This document shows, piece after piece, positions 39,892-48,964 of a stretch of 64,000 nt of DNA. The position numbers and the translations under genes were made by a program. Position 1 is the stretch's first letter. Each line of letters begins with the position of its first letter. The notes under the pieces are model-generated. The model was not told the DNA's origin. It saw nothing but the letters and a program-made list of their open reading frames with translations, and did no database searches. Source of the stretch: Martinezella rhizogenes (GTDB lineage Bacteria > Pseudomonadota > Alphaproteobacteria > Rhizobiales > Rhizobiaceae); assembly GCF_027460065.1 (NCBI RefSeq), contig NZ_JAPYZZ010000003.1, positions 62,001-126,000 of the forward strand, written 5' to 3'.

Positions 39892-40716
39892 ATGACAACC
39901 CTGACACGGCCGCGGCCGCGCATGGACTGGCCCGGCATCGTCTTCGCCACCCTTCTCACTGTTGTCATCGTTGGGCCTCTGCTCGTTGTCGGCACCTGGG
40001 CCTTCACCGAGGTCTGGCGTTTTCCCAACGTGATCCCGCAACAATTCGGTTTCCGTTTCTGGGGCCAGACGCTGGGGCGCGCCGATGTGTGGAATGCCCT
40101 GATATTGAGCCTGCAACTGACCACGGCGGTAACCCTGCTTTCGGCGCTGATCTGCCTTCCCGCCGCCTATGCCTTTGCGCGGATGAGCTTTCCGGGCCGC
40201 AATCTCCTGTTCTTCTCCTTCCTTGCCGGCCATGCCTTTCCGAAATTCGGGCTGCTCGTGGCGATTGCCGCCATTTTCCTGCAGCTCAACCTTATCGGCA
40301 CGTTCTGGGGTGTTGTCCTGATCCAGCTTGTCGGCACGCTGATGTTCATGATCTGGATTCCGGTCGCCGCCTTCCAGGCCGTCGACCGGCGCATGGAGGA
40401 GGCGGCCCGTGATGTCGGCGCCAGCCCGCTCCGGGTCTTCTGGTCGGTGACCCTGCCGCAGGCGGGACCAACCATCGTCGCCGCCGTGCTTTTGAGCTTC
40501 GTCAGCACTTTTTACGAGACCGAAGGCGCATGGCTCCTCGGCGCACCGGGCATCCGAACCATGCCGGTGCTGATGATCAGCTACATCAACAACCAGATGG
40601 TCATCCAGTATGGCGCGGTCCTCTCCGTTCTGCTCTGGGTGCCGTCGTTCATTGCCCTCATCTTCGCCCGCCGTGTCATCGGTGGCGGCGCCTTCGCCCG
40701 CGGTTTCGGCGGTTAG
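39892..40716 (+). CDS. ABC transporter permease
   Basis: 274 residues; ATG 39892 immediately after the preceding stop, with GGGGAAA upstream. Six hydrophobic segments, including IVFATLLTVVIVGPLLVVGTWAF, and the EAA loop EEAARDVGASPLRVFWSVTLP. Second half of the importer channel. Confidence 0.9.
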   Translation: MTTLTRPRPRMDWPGIVFATLLTVVIVGPLLVVGTWAFTEVWRFPNVIPQQFGFRFWGQTLGRADVWNALILSLQLTTAVTLLSALICLPAAYAFARMSFPGRNLLFFSFLAGHAFPKFGLLVAIAAIFLQLNLIGTFWGVVLIQLVGTLMFMIWIPVAAFQAVDRRMEEAARDVGASPLRVFWSVTLPQAGPTIVAAVLLSFVSTFYETEGAWLLGAPGIRTMPVLMISYINNQMVIQYGAVLSVLLWVPSFIALIFARRVIGGGAFARGFGG

Positions 40717-40725
40717 GAAATCAGC

Positions 40726-41760
40726 ATGTCCATACTTCACATCCGCCAGGTCACGAAAACCTTCACCGGCGGCACAAAGGCAGTCGACAGTTTCTCGCTC
40801 GATGTCGCAGATGGCGAACTCGTCTGCCTTCTCGGCCCTTCCGGTTCGGGCAAATCGACGCTGCTGCGCATGGTCGGAGGGTTCGAGCAACCGACCGGCG
40901 GGCGGATCACCATCGACGGGGAAGACGTTACCCATCTGCCGCCGGAGCGACGACCGACCGGCATGGTGTTCCAGAGCCACGCCCTCTGGAGCCATATGAA
41001 CGTCTTCAACAACCTCGCCTTCGGCCTCAAGCTGCGCCGCATTCCGGCTGCCGTCATCAGGCAAAAGGTGGAAGCGGTGCTCGAACTCGTCGGGCTTTCC
41101 GGTTATGGCGAGCGCACTACCAGCCAGCTTTCCGGCGGCCAGCAGCAGCGTGTAGCGCTTGCCCGCTCGCTGGTTCTGGAGCCGAAAATCCTTCTGCTCG
41201 ACGAACCCTTCGCCAGCCTCGACCAGCATCTGCGCGAGCGGCTGCGGGAAGAGGTTCGGGATATCCAGCAGCGTCTCGGCATCACCACGCTGTTCGTCAC
41301 CCACGGCCAGGACGAGGCTCTGTCCATGGCAGACCGCATCGTCGTCATGGCAAACGGTAAAACCGAGCAGATCGACCGGCCCAATATCATTTATCGCGAA
41401 CCGCAGACCCCGTTCGTCGCCGGCTTCATCGGCACCATGAACCTGATCGAGGGTGCGATTTCGAACGGAAGCTTCATGCGCGCCGGCTTTGCCTTTCCGC
41501 TTGCGGTTTCCGACGGACCGGCCACCCTCGCCATTCGCCCGGAAGCAATCGATCTCGCGACATCCGAAACCCCTGATGCGCATGTGCACCGGGTGACGGA
41601 TTATGGCACCCACGGCCTTGTCGATCTCGACCTTGCCGATGGGACAAGGATCAAATCCATGGTCGCCCATCCGGATCTGTTCAGGGTCGGGCAAGGGGTG
41701 CGGATCACGCCCCGCGCCGTCACCCTTTATCGCGATAATCGTCCAATCCACCGGAGCTGA
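40726..41760 (+). CDS. ABC transporter ATP-binding protein
   Basis: 344 residues: ABC domain 1-240 with Walker A GPSGSGKST (about 36-44), signature LSGGQQQR, Walker B ILLLDEPFAS, followed by a C-terminal regulatory TOBE-type domain (AGFAFPLAVSDGPATLAIRPEAIDL). This is the architecture of PotA/FbpC/UgpC-class ATPases, which drives the two permeases upstream. Confidence 0.92.
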   Translation: MSILHIRQVTKTFTGGTKAVDSFSLDVADGELVCLLGPSGSGKSTLLRMVGGFEQPTGGRITIDGEDVTHLPPERRPTGMVFQSHALWSHMNVFNNLAFGLKLRRIPAAVIRQKVEAVLELVGLSGYGERTTSQLSGGQQQRVALARSLVLEPKILLLDEPFASLDQHLRERLREEVRDIQQRLGITTLFVTHGQDEALSMADRIVVMANGKTEQIDRPNIIYREPQTPFVAGFIGTMNLIEGAISNGSFMRAGFAFPLAVSDGPATLAIRPEAIDLATSETPDAHVHRVTDYGTHGLVDLDLADGTRIKSMVAHPDLFRVGQGVRITPRAVTLYRDNRPIHRS

Positions 41761-41761
41761 C

Positions 41762-42598
41762 ATGAACCCGCCGATCTTCATCGAACGCGATGGCCACAGG
41801 ACCCGGCTCAAATGGCATCGTGCCCGCCGCCGCGCAGCCGACCCCGTTTTCACCGGGGAACGCATCATCGAGGCGATGCGACTTGGCGCAAGCATTGAAG
41901 TCGATCTCGTCATTCATGCAGATCACGGTTGCGCCATCCTGCATGACCGGACGCTGGAGCGGGAGACCACCGGTACAGGCAGGGTACGCGACACCTCGGC
42001 CGCCGCGCTGCGCCAGCTTTACCTGCGCGACAATGAAGGCATGCCGATCGATGCGAAGGTGATGCTGCTCGAAGACCTCTGCGCGCTTCTCGCCAGCGAA
42101 ACCGTGCACCCTGACGCCTTGCTGCAACTCGATTTCAAGGAAGACCTGCAGGCGCTTACTCCGCAGATCGTTACCGGCTTCGGGGCCAGCGTTTCGCCGA
42201 TCGCAGGTTCGGTTATCCTGTCGGGCGGTGATTTCGACGCCATCTCCCAGCTGGCGGGATCAGCACCCGGCCTGCGCACCGGCTATGATCCCTGTCATCG
42301 CGGCACACTTGCCGAATTGCAGGCGAGCGGACATTATCTGCATTTCATCGAAAGCGCCCTCGCCACCGCGCCAGATGCGGGCATGATCTATCTCGCCTAT
42401 GAAATCGTGCTTGCCGCCGAGGATGCCGGTGTCGACATCATCGCCCCGATCCATGCCGCGGGTCGCCGTATCGATGCCTGGACGATCAACAAGGTAACGC
42501 CGCAATCCACAGATTGGGTCGAGCGGCTTCTGAGACTGAAGGTCGACCAGATCACCACCGATGACCCGGACGGGCTCGCAAAGGTTTTCAACCGATGA
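41762..42598 (+). CDS. Glycerophosphodiester phosphodiesterase-family protein
   Basis: 278 residues without signal peptide, so cytoplasmic. GDPD features: H19-R20 (KWHRARRRA), E46 and D48 (IEVDLVIHADHG), H61 (ILHDRTLERETTGTG). The catalytic triad region is therefore intact, though the first motif is HRARR rather than the usual HRG. It would hydrolyse a glycerophosphodiester taken up by the upstream ABC system to glycerol 3-phosphate and an alcohol. ATG 41762 begins 1 bp after the ATPase stop, and the stop overlaps the next gene by 4 bp. Confidence 0.8.
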   Translation: MNPPIFIERDGHRTRLKWHRARRRAADPVFTGERIIEAMRLGASIEVDLVIHADHGCAILHDRTLERETTGTGRVRDTSAAALRQLYLRDNEGMPIDAKVMLLEDLCALLASETVHPDALLQLDFKEDLQALTPQIVTGFGASVSPIAGSVILSGGDFDAISQLAGSAPGLRTGYDPCHRGTLAELQASGHYLHFIESALATAPDAGMIYLAYEIVLAAEDAGVDIIAPIHAAGRRIDAWTINKVTPQSTDWVERLLRLKVDQITTDDPDGLAKVFNR

Positions 42599-43404
42599 CA
42601 GTCAATTACAGCAGCATCCTCGAGCATATGGTCGCCACCGCCCGCGAGGCCGGCGCGTTGACGCTCGACCACTTCAAACGCTTTCGCGACATCGAGATCG
42701 GAGTCAAGGGACCCGGAGATTTCGTTTCCGATGCGGACAGGCAATCCGAAACGCTGATCCGCGAGCGTCTGCTCGGCCAATATCCGTGGGGGCTGACCGG
42801 CGAGGAATTCGCACCCGTCGAGGGGGCGGATCAGGATCATCGCTGGCTGGTCGACCCGATCGACGGCACGACCAATTTCCTCTTCGGCCAGCACTACACC
42901 ATCACCATTGCCCTGCGTCGCGGCAATGAGACCATATGCGGACTGGTCTATAATCCCGTCTCCGACGAGATGTTTACCGCGATCAAGGGAGACGGCGCCT
43001 ATCTCAACGGCGAGCGCCTGTCGGTCAATGCCAGCACGGATGTCGCCCTGATGTGCGTCGGCACCGGCCTGCCGACGCCCAATCTCCAGCTTTATCCCGG
43101 CGCCTATCAGCGTCTTGATGACATCCGCGCGCCCATCGGCGCAGTCCGTGTCGTCGGCAGCGCCGCCAATTCCTGTGCTTACGTGGCCTGCGGCCGTCTC
43201 ACCGGCTATTACGAGGAAACCGGCTTTGTCGACACGGCAGCCGGCATCCTGCTGGTTCAGGAGGCCGGGGGCATAGTCACCGACTGGTGGGGTCGCGGAC
43301 TGGAGTTCTATGAAAAGACCGGCACGCTGATCGTCGCCAATGCCGCGACCCATGCCTATCTCATGGAGCACCTGCGCGGCGTTCCGCCGAAGAACCCCTC
43401 ATAG
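42595..43404 (+). CDS. Inositol monophosphatase-family phosphatase
   Basis: 269 residues. Magnesium motifs of the family: GEE (69-71), DPIDGT (87-92) and GFVDTAAG (about 210-217), the last replacing the usual WD-x-AAG. It would remove phosphate from a small polyol phosphate such as myo-inositol phosphate. Start ATG overlaps the GDPD stop by four bases, so it is the last of six co-transcribed genes. No transcription terminator with a U-tract is evident in the 39 bp before the convergent gene at 43444. Confidence 0.88.
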   Translation: MTVNYSSILEHMVATAREAGALTLDHFKRFRDIEIGVKGPGDFVSDADRQSETLIRERLLGQYPWGLTGEEFAPVEGADQDHRWLVDPIDGTTNFLFGQHYTITIALRRGNETICGLVYNPVSDEMFTAIKGDGAYLNGERLSVNASTDVALMCVGTGLPTPNLQLYPGAYQRLDDIRAPIGAVRVVGSAANSCAYVACGRLTGYYEETGFVDTAAGILLVQEAGGIVTDWWGRGLEFYEKTGTLIVANAATHAYLMEHLRGVPPKNPS

Positions 43405-43443
43405 GAGCTTCTTCTTCAGAACATCTAGGCCGCAGCAATCGTT

Positions 43444-45255
43444 TCAGGCCACCTGCACCATGTGGCCGGGTGAAACGGTCCTGTAAGTCCGTTCCGGTGT
43501 TTCATAACCCATTGCACGTATCGGGCTTTTCAGCTCGTCATTGGAAACGCTGCGTCTTATACCGCGCCGTGCCGGATCCGGCACCGGCACCGCCGCCATC
43601 AACTTTTTCGTATAGGCATGCTGCGGATTGTCGAAAACGGCGGCACGCGGACCGATTTCGACGATCTCTCCGAGATACATCACCGCCACACGGTGACTGA
43701 CGCGTTCCACCACCGCCATGTCATGCGAGATGAACAGGAAAGCGAGGTTGAGGCTCTGCTGCAGGTCGAGCAATAGGTTGCAGACCTGCGCCTTGATCGA
43801 GACATCAAGCGCCGAGACGCTTTCATCGGCAACGATAACCTTGGGATCAAGCGCAAGCGCCCGGGCAATGGCGATGCGCTGGCGCTGGCCGCCGGAAAAC
43901 TCATGCGGGTAGCGGCTGGCCATATCGGCCGACAGGCCGACCTTCTCCAGAAGATCGGCGGTCTTTTCCTTTGCCTGTTTCGTGGTTCCCAACTTGTGCT
44001 TGATGAAGGGTTCGGAAATCGCCGTACCGACAGTCATGCGTGGATTGAGCGAGGAGAACGGGTCCTGAAAGATCATCTGCACCGATTTGCGCATATTGCG
44101 CAGACCAACCGTATCGAGCCTCATCACATCGTAGCCATCGAGCGATACATCGCCGGACGACGGCTCCACGAGACGCATGATCGAGCGGCCGGTGGTGGAT
44201 TTTCCGCAGCCGGATTCACCGACCAGCGCCAACGTCTCGCCCTGGAAGAGATCGAAGGAGACGTTTTCGACGGCATGAACCGCACCCGTCTGCCGCGCCA
44301 GCAGGCCGGAGCGGATAGGAAAACGCGTCACAAGGTTCCTGACCGACAGGACCGGCGTCTGTCCGCTCGCAACCGTCTCGGCCACCTCTTCCGCTTCGGT
44401 CGAAAGGCCGGTTTTCATGTCGAGCACCGGAAAACGCGTCGGCCATTGCCGGTCGCGCATCGAGCCGAGCTTCGGCACCGCCGAAAGCAGTGCGCGCGTG
44501 TAGGGATGCTTGCCGCGCTTGAATATCTCCTCGGTCGGCCCGGTCTCGACCTCGTCGCCGCGATACATGACGATCGTCCGGTCGGCGATTTCGGCCACCA
44601 CGCCCATGTCGTGGGTGATGAAGAGAACCGACATGCCTTCCTCTTCCTGCAGCAGCTTGATGAGGTCGAGGATCTGCCCCTGAATAGTGACGTCGAGCGC
44701 CGTCGTCGGCTCGTCGGCGATCAACAGTTTCGGGCGGGAGGCGAGCGCCATGGCAATCATCACGCGCTGGCGCATACCGCCGGAAAACTGATGCGGATAT
44801 TCGTCGAAACGGCTTGATGCATTGGGAATGCGAACCTTTTCCAGAAGCCGCACCGTCTCCGCCCTTGCCTGCTGCTTCGAAAGCCCTTTGTGCCTGATAA
44901 GGACTTCGGAAATCTGGCGACCGATGGTGAAGATCGGGTTGAGCGAGGTCATCGGCTCCTGAAAGATCATCGAGATATCGTTGCCGCGCACGCCGCGCAT
45001 CTCCTTTTCGGAAAGCGCCAGCAGATTGCGCCCGTTCAGCAGCACTTCGCCTTCGATCCGGCTGGAGGCGGGGCTGAGCAGCCGCATGATCGACAGCGAG
45101 GTGACGGACTTGCCGGAGCCGGACTCGCCGACGATCGCGACGGTTTCGCCGGGCGCGACATCGAAGGAGACATTGCGCACAACGCTCTTCCATTCGTCGT
45201 CGACGAGAAAGGACGTGGTCAGGTTACGGACGGACAGGACGGGTTTTGTCTCCAT
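43444..45255 (-). CDS. Peptide ABC transporter ATP-binding protein, two fused NBDs (GsiA-like)
   Basis: 603 residues from ATG 45255, which follows the gamma-glutamyltransferase stop by 4 bp. Two complete ABC units: [13 protein letters not shown] with LSGG-type and [12 protein letters not shown], then [13 protein letters not shown] with FSGGQRQR and [12 protein letters not shown]. Fusion of both OppD/OppF-type ATPases in one chain of about 600 residues is the layout of GsiA, the glutathione importer ATPase. In the second Walker B the usual DEP is DES. Energises the importer whose other genes lie upstream on the minus strand. Confidence 0.9.
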   Translation of the reverse strand: METKPVLSVRNLTTSFLVDDEWKSVVRNVSFDVAPGETVAIVGESGSGKSVTSLSIMRLLSPASSRIEGEVLLNGRNLLALSEKEMRGVRGNDISMIFQEPMTSLNPIFTIGRQISEVLIRHKGLSKQQARAETVRLLEKVRIPNASSRFDEYPHQFSGGMRQRVMIAMALASRPKLLIADEPTTALDVTIQGQILDLIKLLQEEEGMSVLFITHDMGVVAEIADRTIVMYRGDEVETGPTEEIFKRGKHPYTRALLSAVPKLGSMRDRQWPTRFPVLDMKTGLSTEAEEVAETVASGQTPVLSVRNLVTRFPIRSGLLARQTGAVHAVENVSFDLFQGETLALVGESGCGKSTTGRSIMRLVEPSSGDVSLDGYDVMRLDTVGLRNMRKSVQMIFQDPFSSLNPRMTVGTAISEPFIKHKLGTTKQAKEKTADLLEKVGLSADMASRYPHEFSGGQRQRIAIARALALDPKVIVADESVSALDVSIKAQVCNLLLDLQQSLNLAFLFISHDMAVVERVSHRVAVMYLGEIVEIGPRAAVFDNPQHAYTKKLMAAVPVPDPARRGIRRSVSNDELKSPIRAMGYETPERTYRTVSPGHMVQVA

Positions 45256-45259
45256 GGTG

Positions 45260-47044
45260 TCAACGCCCCACCGCATAGGCCTGCATCAGCCGGGGTGTCG
45301 CGGCCGCTCGTAACAGGCCATCCGCATCCCGCCTTGCTGCGGTCAGTCGCCCGACCGACCAGGCATCGGCAACCGTGACCCGGTGGCCGCGACGGCGAAG
45401 CTCATCGAGCGTCGCCTCACCCACCGTGCTTTCCACCATGATTTCACCCGGCGAACTGGTGCGCGGATAAAACGAGCCCGGAAAATGCGAGGTGTGGAAC
45501 AGAGGCATGTCGATGGACGCCTGCAGGTTCTTGCCGTGATGGGCATAACGCAGGAAGAAGGGCAGCTGCCACTGATCCTGCTGATCGCCACCGGGCGTGC
45601 CGAACACCATCGAGGGGCGGCCCTGATGCAGCGCGAGCGACGGCGTCAGCGTGGTGCGCGGGCGTTTGCCCGGCGCAAGCGAGGTCGGCAGGCCTTCCTT
45701 CAGCCAGAACATCTGGGCGCGGGAATTGAGCGCGAAACCCAGACCCGGCACGATGGGCGATGATTGCAGCCAGCCGCCCGAAGGCGTGGTGGAGACCATG
45801 TTACCCCAGCGGTCGATGACATCGATATGCACCGTGTCACCGCGCTTCTCCGTCAGATGCGACATGGTCGGCTCGTACACCGTACCCTTGCCGCTCATCT
45901 CCGCCAGCATCGCCATGGTCGCGTCCACCTGCTTTTCGTAACCGGGCACGGTGCCGGGGCGCAGGTCGAGCGACGCGTCGCTACCGATCAGTTTGCGACG
46001 CCCGACATTGTAGCCTTCAGAGAGAAGGTACTCGGTCGGGATTTGTCCGAATTCCGGGTCGCCGTAATAGACCTCACGGTCGGCAAAGGCGAGCTTCATG
46101 GCTTCGACAATGGTGTGGATGAAATCGGGACCGGACGGGTCCATGGCCGCGATGTCGAAACCTTTCAGCAGCGCAAGCGATTGCAGCAGAACCGGCCCCT
46201 GTCCCCAGGCGGGCGTCTTGGCAATCGTCCAGTCGTGATAATCAAGCGTCTGCGGCGCTTCGACGGTCGCGCTCCACCCGGCCATGTCCTGCGCCGTCAG
46301 CACGCCCTTGTGCCGTGCGCCGCTGGCATCCATGACTTCCGCCGTCTTTACGTAACTGTCGATAGCTTCCGCAACGAAACCCCGGTAGAAGGCATCCCGC
46401 GCCGCCTCGATCTGGTTTTCGCGGCCGGTGCGCGCTTCGGCTTCGGTGACGATCCGCTGATAGGTCGCGGCCAGAACCGGGTTACGGAAATTGGCGTGAG
46501 GCTCCGGAGCCGCACCACCCGGCAGCCATGTCTCATGGGAGGTCGGCCATTCCTTCTCGAAGAAATCCGCCAGCCCTTTGATGGTGGCGGAGACGCGCGG
46601 CAGTGTTGGATGCCCATGCTCGGCATAATAGATGGCGGGTTCCAGCACGTCGCGCACGCTCATCGTGCCATAATCACGCAACATCAGCATCCAGCCGTCG
46701 AATGCGCCGGGAATGACGGTTGCGAGCAGCCCGTCGCCGGGGATCAGCTTCAGCCCTTCCGACGTATAGTGCTCAATCGTCGCACCGCTTGGGGCCGGAC
46801 CCTGCGCGCAGATGACTTCCACCTTGTCATTCTGCTTCGAATAAAACACGGCCGGCATGTCCCCGCCCGGACCGCAGAGATGCGGCTCGACAATCTGCAG
46901 AACGAAACCGGTGGCGACGGCGGCGTCGAAAGCATTGCCGCCCTTTTCGAGAATGGCCATGCCGACGGCCGATGCGATCCAGTGCGTTGAGGTGACGACG
47001 CCGAAGGTGCCAAGGATTTCAGGGCGTGTGGTGAATTCAGTCAT
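45260..47044 (-). CDS. ggt: Gamma-glutamyltransferase-family hydrolase/transpeptidase
   Basis: 594 residues, Ntn-hydrolase of the GGT family. The N-terminal GGNAFDAAVATGFVLQIVEPHLCGPGGD is a family hallmark. Autocleavage would occur before the threonine of KRGDTVHIDVIDRWGN (around residue 403), which begins the small subunit; GFALNSR and the C-terminal segment complete the active site. No signal peptide is obvious, so it may act in the cytoplasm. Its place between the permeases and the ATPase of a peptide importer suggests that the importer carries gamma-glutamyl peptides or glutathione, and that the enzyme splits them. Confidence 0.88.
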   Translation of the reverse strand: MTEFTTRPEILGTFGVVTSTHWIASAVGMAILEKGGNAFDAAVATGFVLQIVEPHLCGPGGDMPAVFYSKQNDKVEVICAQGPAPSGATIEHYTSEGLKLIPGDGLLATVIPGAFDGWMLMLRDYGTMSVRDVLEPAIYYAEHGHPTLPRVSATIKGLADFFEKEWPTSHETWLPGGAAPEPHANFRNPVLAATYQRIVTEAEARTGRENQIEAARDAFYRGFVAEAIDSYVKTAEVMDASGARHKGVLTAQDMAGWSATVEAPQTLDYHDWTIAKTPAWGQGPVLLQSLALLKGFDIAAMDPSGPDFIHTIVEAMKLAFADREVYYGDPEFGQIPTEYLLSEGYNVGRRKLIGSDASLDLRPGTVPGYEKQVDATMAMLAEMSGKGTVYEPTMSHLTEKRGDTVHIDVIDRWGNMVSTTPSGGWLQSSPIVPGLGFALNSRAQMFWLKEGLPTSLAPGKRPRTTLTPSLALHQGRPSMVFGTPGGDQQDQWQLPFFLRYAHHGKNLQASIDMPLFHTSHFPGSFYPRTSSPGEIMVESTVGEATLDELRRRGHRVTVADAWSVGRLTAARRDADGLLRAAATPRLMQAYAVGR

Positions 47045-47065
47045 TCCGATATTCCTTGTAAAAAA

Positions 47066-47938
47066 TCATGCTTCGCGCGGATCGAGCGCGTCGCGCAGGC
47101 CGTCGCCCAGAAGATTGAAACCGATGACGACGAGGAAGATGGCGATGCCGGGCCACATCGTCATCCACGGCGCCTGGCTGAGGAAATTCTTCGCAGTGTT
47201 CAGCATTGAACCCCAGGACGGCGCCGGCGCCTGCTGGCCGAGACCGAGGAAGGAAAGGCTCGCCTCTGCGATGATGGCGGTCGCCACCGTCAGCGTCGCC
47301 TGCACGATGATCGGCGCAAAGACATTCGGCAGGATGTAACGGGTCATGATGTCGATGTGGTTGAGGCCGATGGACCTCGCGCCTTCGACATAATCCTCCA
47401 TCTTGACCGCCAGCACCTGCCCGCGCGTCAGCCGCACGAAAATCGGCATGGCGGAAAGGCCGATGGCGATCATCGCATTGGTAAGGCTCGGGCCGAGGAA
47501 GGCAGCAAGCGCAATCGCCATGATGAGGAAGGGCATGGCGAGCAACGCTTCTGTGATGCGGGAGATGACCATATCAACCCAGCCGCCGAAATAGCCTGAT
47601 ATAAGGCCAAAGGGCACGCCGATCACCACCGCGATCATCACCGAGACGACACCGGCCATCAGCGAGGCGCGGGCGCCATAGATCATGCGCGAGAGAATGT
47701 CGCGGCCGAGATCATCGGTGCCGAGCCAGTGGGCCGCCGATGGTGCCTTGCGGATGGCCGACCAGCTGGTCGCAACCGGGTCGGCAATCGGCAGGATCGG
47801 TGCGGCAATGGCAAGCACGGCGAAGAACAACACGATGACCATGCCGACAAGCGCCGACTTGTTGCGCTTCATCTTTTTCCAGGCGCGGCTTTCCTGCCGT
47901 GTCGCCGGTACGGATAGGTTTTGATCGAGAACGGTCAT
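47066..47938 (-). CDS. Peptide ABC transporter permease (DppC/GsiD-like)
   Basis: 290 residues from ATG 47938. Six hydrophobic segments starting with ALVGMVIVLFFAVLAIAAP, and the coupling motif DYVEGARSIGLNHIDIMTRYILPN. The SSLGTDDLGRD-like segment (LGTDDLGRDILSRMIYGAR) is typical of DppC-type permeases. Confidence 0.92.
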   Translation of the reverse strand: MTVLDQNLSVPATRQESRAWKKMKRNKSALVGMVIVLFFAVLAIAAPILPIADPVATSWSAIRKAPSAAHWLGTDDLGRDILSRMIYGARASLMAGVVSVMIAVVIGVPFGLISGYFGGWVDMVISRITEALLAMPFLIMAIALAAFLGPSLTNAMIAIGLSAMPIFVRLTRGQVLAVKMEDYVEGARSIGLNHIDIMTRYILPNVFAPIIVQATLTVATAIIAEASLSFLGLGQQAPAPSWGSMLNTAKNFLSQAPWMTMWPGIAIFLVVIGFNLLGDGLRDALDPREA

Positions 47939-47948
47939 GATATCAGCC

Positions 47949-48896
47949 TCAGATCGTCGCCCTGAGGCGGGGGTTAAGCAGGACATAGGCAATGTCGGCC
48001 AGAAGGTTCATGAGAATGAAACCAACTGCGGTGCAGAGCACGATGCCCTGTACGACGGCATAATCGCGGGTGAACACCGCATCGACCGTCATCTTGCCGA
48101 AGCCGGGAATGGTGAAGATCTGCTCCGTCAGGACCGCGCCGGCCAGCAACTCGCCGAAGAGCAGCGCCAGCAGCGTGATGACCGGCAGAAGCGCATTGCG
48201 GAAACTATGCGACAGGATGATCTCGCGAGGCGAAAGCCCCTTGGCGCGAGCGGTGCGGATGTAATCGGAACTTAACACCGCCACCATCGCCGAACGTGTA
48301 TGGCGCATCAGCGTTGCCGCAAGCGCGTTGCCCAAAACGAAAGCAGGCATGATCATGGTTTCGATGGAGCGCACCGGATCAACAAAGATCGATTCATAAC
48401 CGGATGCCGGCAGCCAGCCGAGTTTCACCGACACCAGCAGGATCAACATGATACCGAGCCAGAAATTCGGGATGGACAGGCCGGAAAGCGCCACGATATT
48501 GGCCGTGTAGTCGATCCACGTGTTCTTCTTGACCGCAGCGAGAATGCCGATGGGAATGCCGATGACCATGGCAAAGAACATCGCCATGACCGCCAGCTGA
48601 ATGGTGACCGGCAGCTTCTGGCCGATCAGCTCCAGCACCGGCTGGTTGGTGCGCAGCGAAATGCCGAAATCGCCCGTCACCACACCGCCCAGCCAGTTGA
48701 GATACTGAAGCGGCACGGGGTCGTTGAGGCGATATTTTTCCCGCAGAAACTCAATCGTCGCTGGATCGCGCTCCTCGCCCGCCATGGCAAGCACCGGATC
48801 GCCCGGCAACAATTTTTGCAGGGAGAAAACGAAGATGGAAATGATCAGAAGCGTCGGGATCGCGACCAGCAGTCGCTTGCCGATATAGACAGGCAT
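47949..48896 (-). CDS. Peptide ABC transporter permease (DppB/GsiC-like)
   Basis: 315 residues from ATG 48896. N-terminal YIGKRLLVAIPTLLIISIFVFSLQKLLPGDP and the coupling motif DYIRTARAKGLSPREIILSHSFRNALLPV are diagnostic for DppB/OppB permeases. Ten base pairs before the second permease. Confidence 0.93.
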   Translation of the reverse strand: MPVYIGKRLLVAIPTLLIISIFVFSLQKLLPGDPVLAMAGEERDPATIEFLREKYRLNDPVPLQYLNWLGGVVTGDFGISLRTNQPVLELIGQKLPVTIQLAVMAMFFAMVIGIPIGILAAVKKNTWIDYTANIVALSGLSIPNFWLGIMLILLVSVKLGWLPASGYESIFVDPVRSIETMIMPAFVLGNALAATLMRHTRSAMVAVLSSDYIRTARAKGLSPREIILSHSFRNALLPVITLLALLFGELLAGAVLTEQIFTIPGFGKMTVDAVFTRDYAVVQGIVLCTAVGFILMNLLADIAYVLLNPRLRATI

Positions 48897-48928
48897 GGCA
48901 TTGCCCCCGTTTGAGTCCGGTCTTGGGG

Positions 48929-48952
48929 GGCCGCACGGCAAGCCGTGCGGCC
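48929..48952 (-). other. Intercistronic hairpin after the peptide-binding-protein gene
   Basis: 11-bp perfect stem GGCCGCACGGC / GCCGTGCGGCC with a 2-nt loop, 13 bp after the binding-protein stop and 32 bp before the permease start. No U-tract: likely a message-stabilising or attenuating structure. See the parallel hairpins at 9485 and 57510. Confidence 0.75.
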
Positions 48953-48964
48953 TGTTCGAAGCTG

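Noticed and set aside
39760-41913. Long minus-strand frame of over 700 codons opposite the permease and ATPase genes
   Set aside because: Shadow of three real ABC genes on the plus strand; no ribosome site and no recognisable domains.
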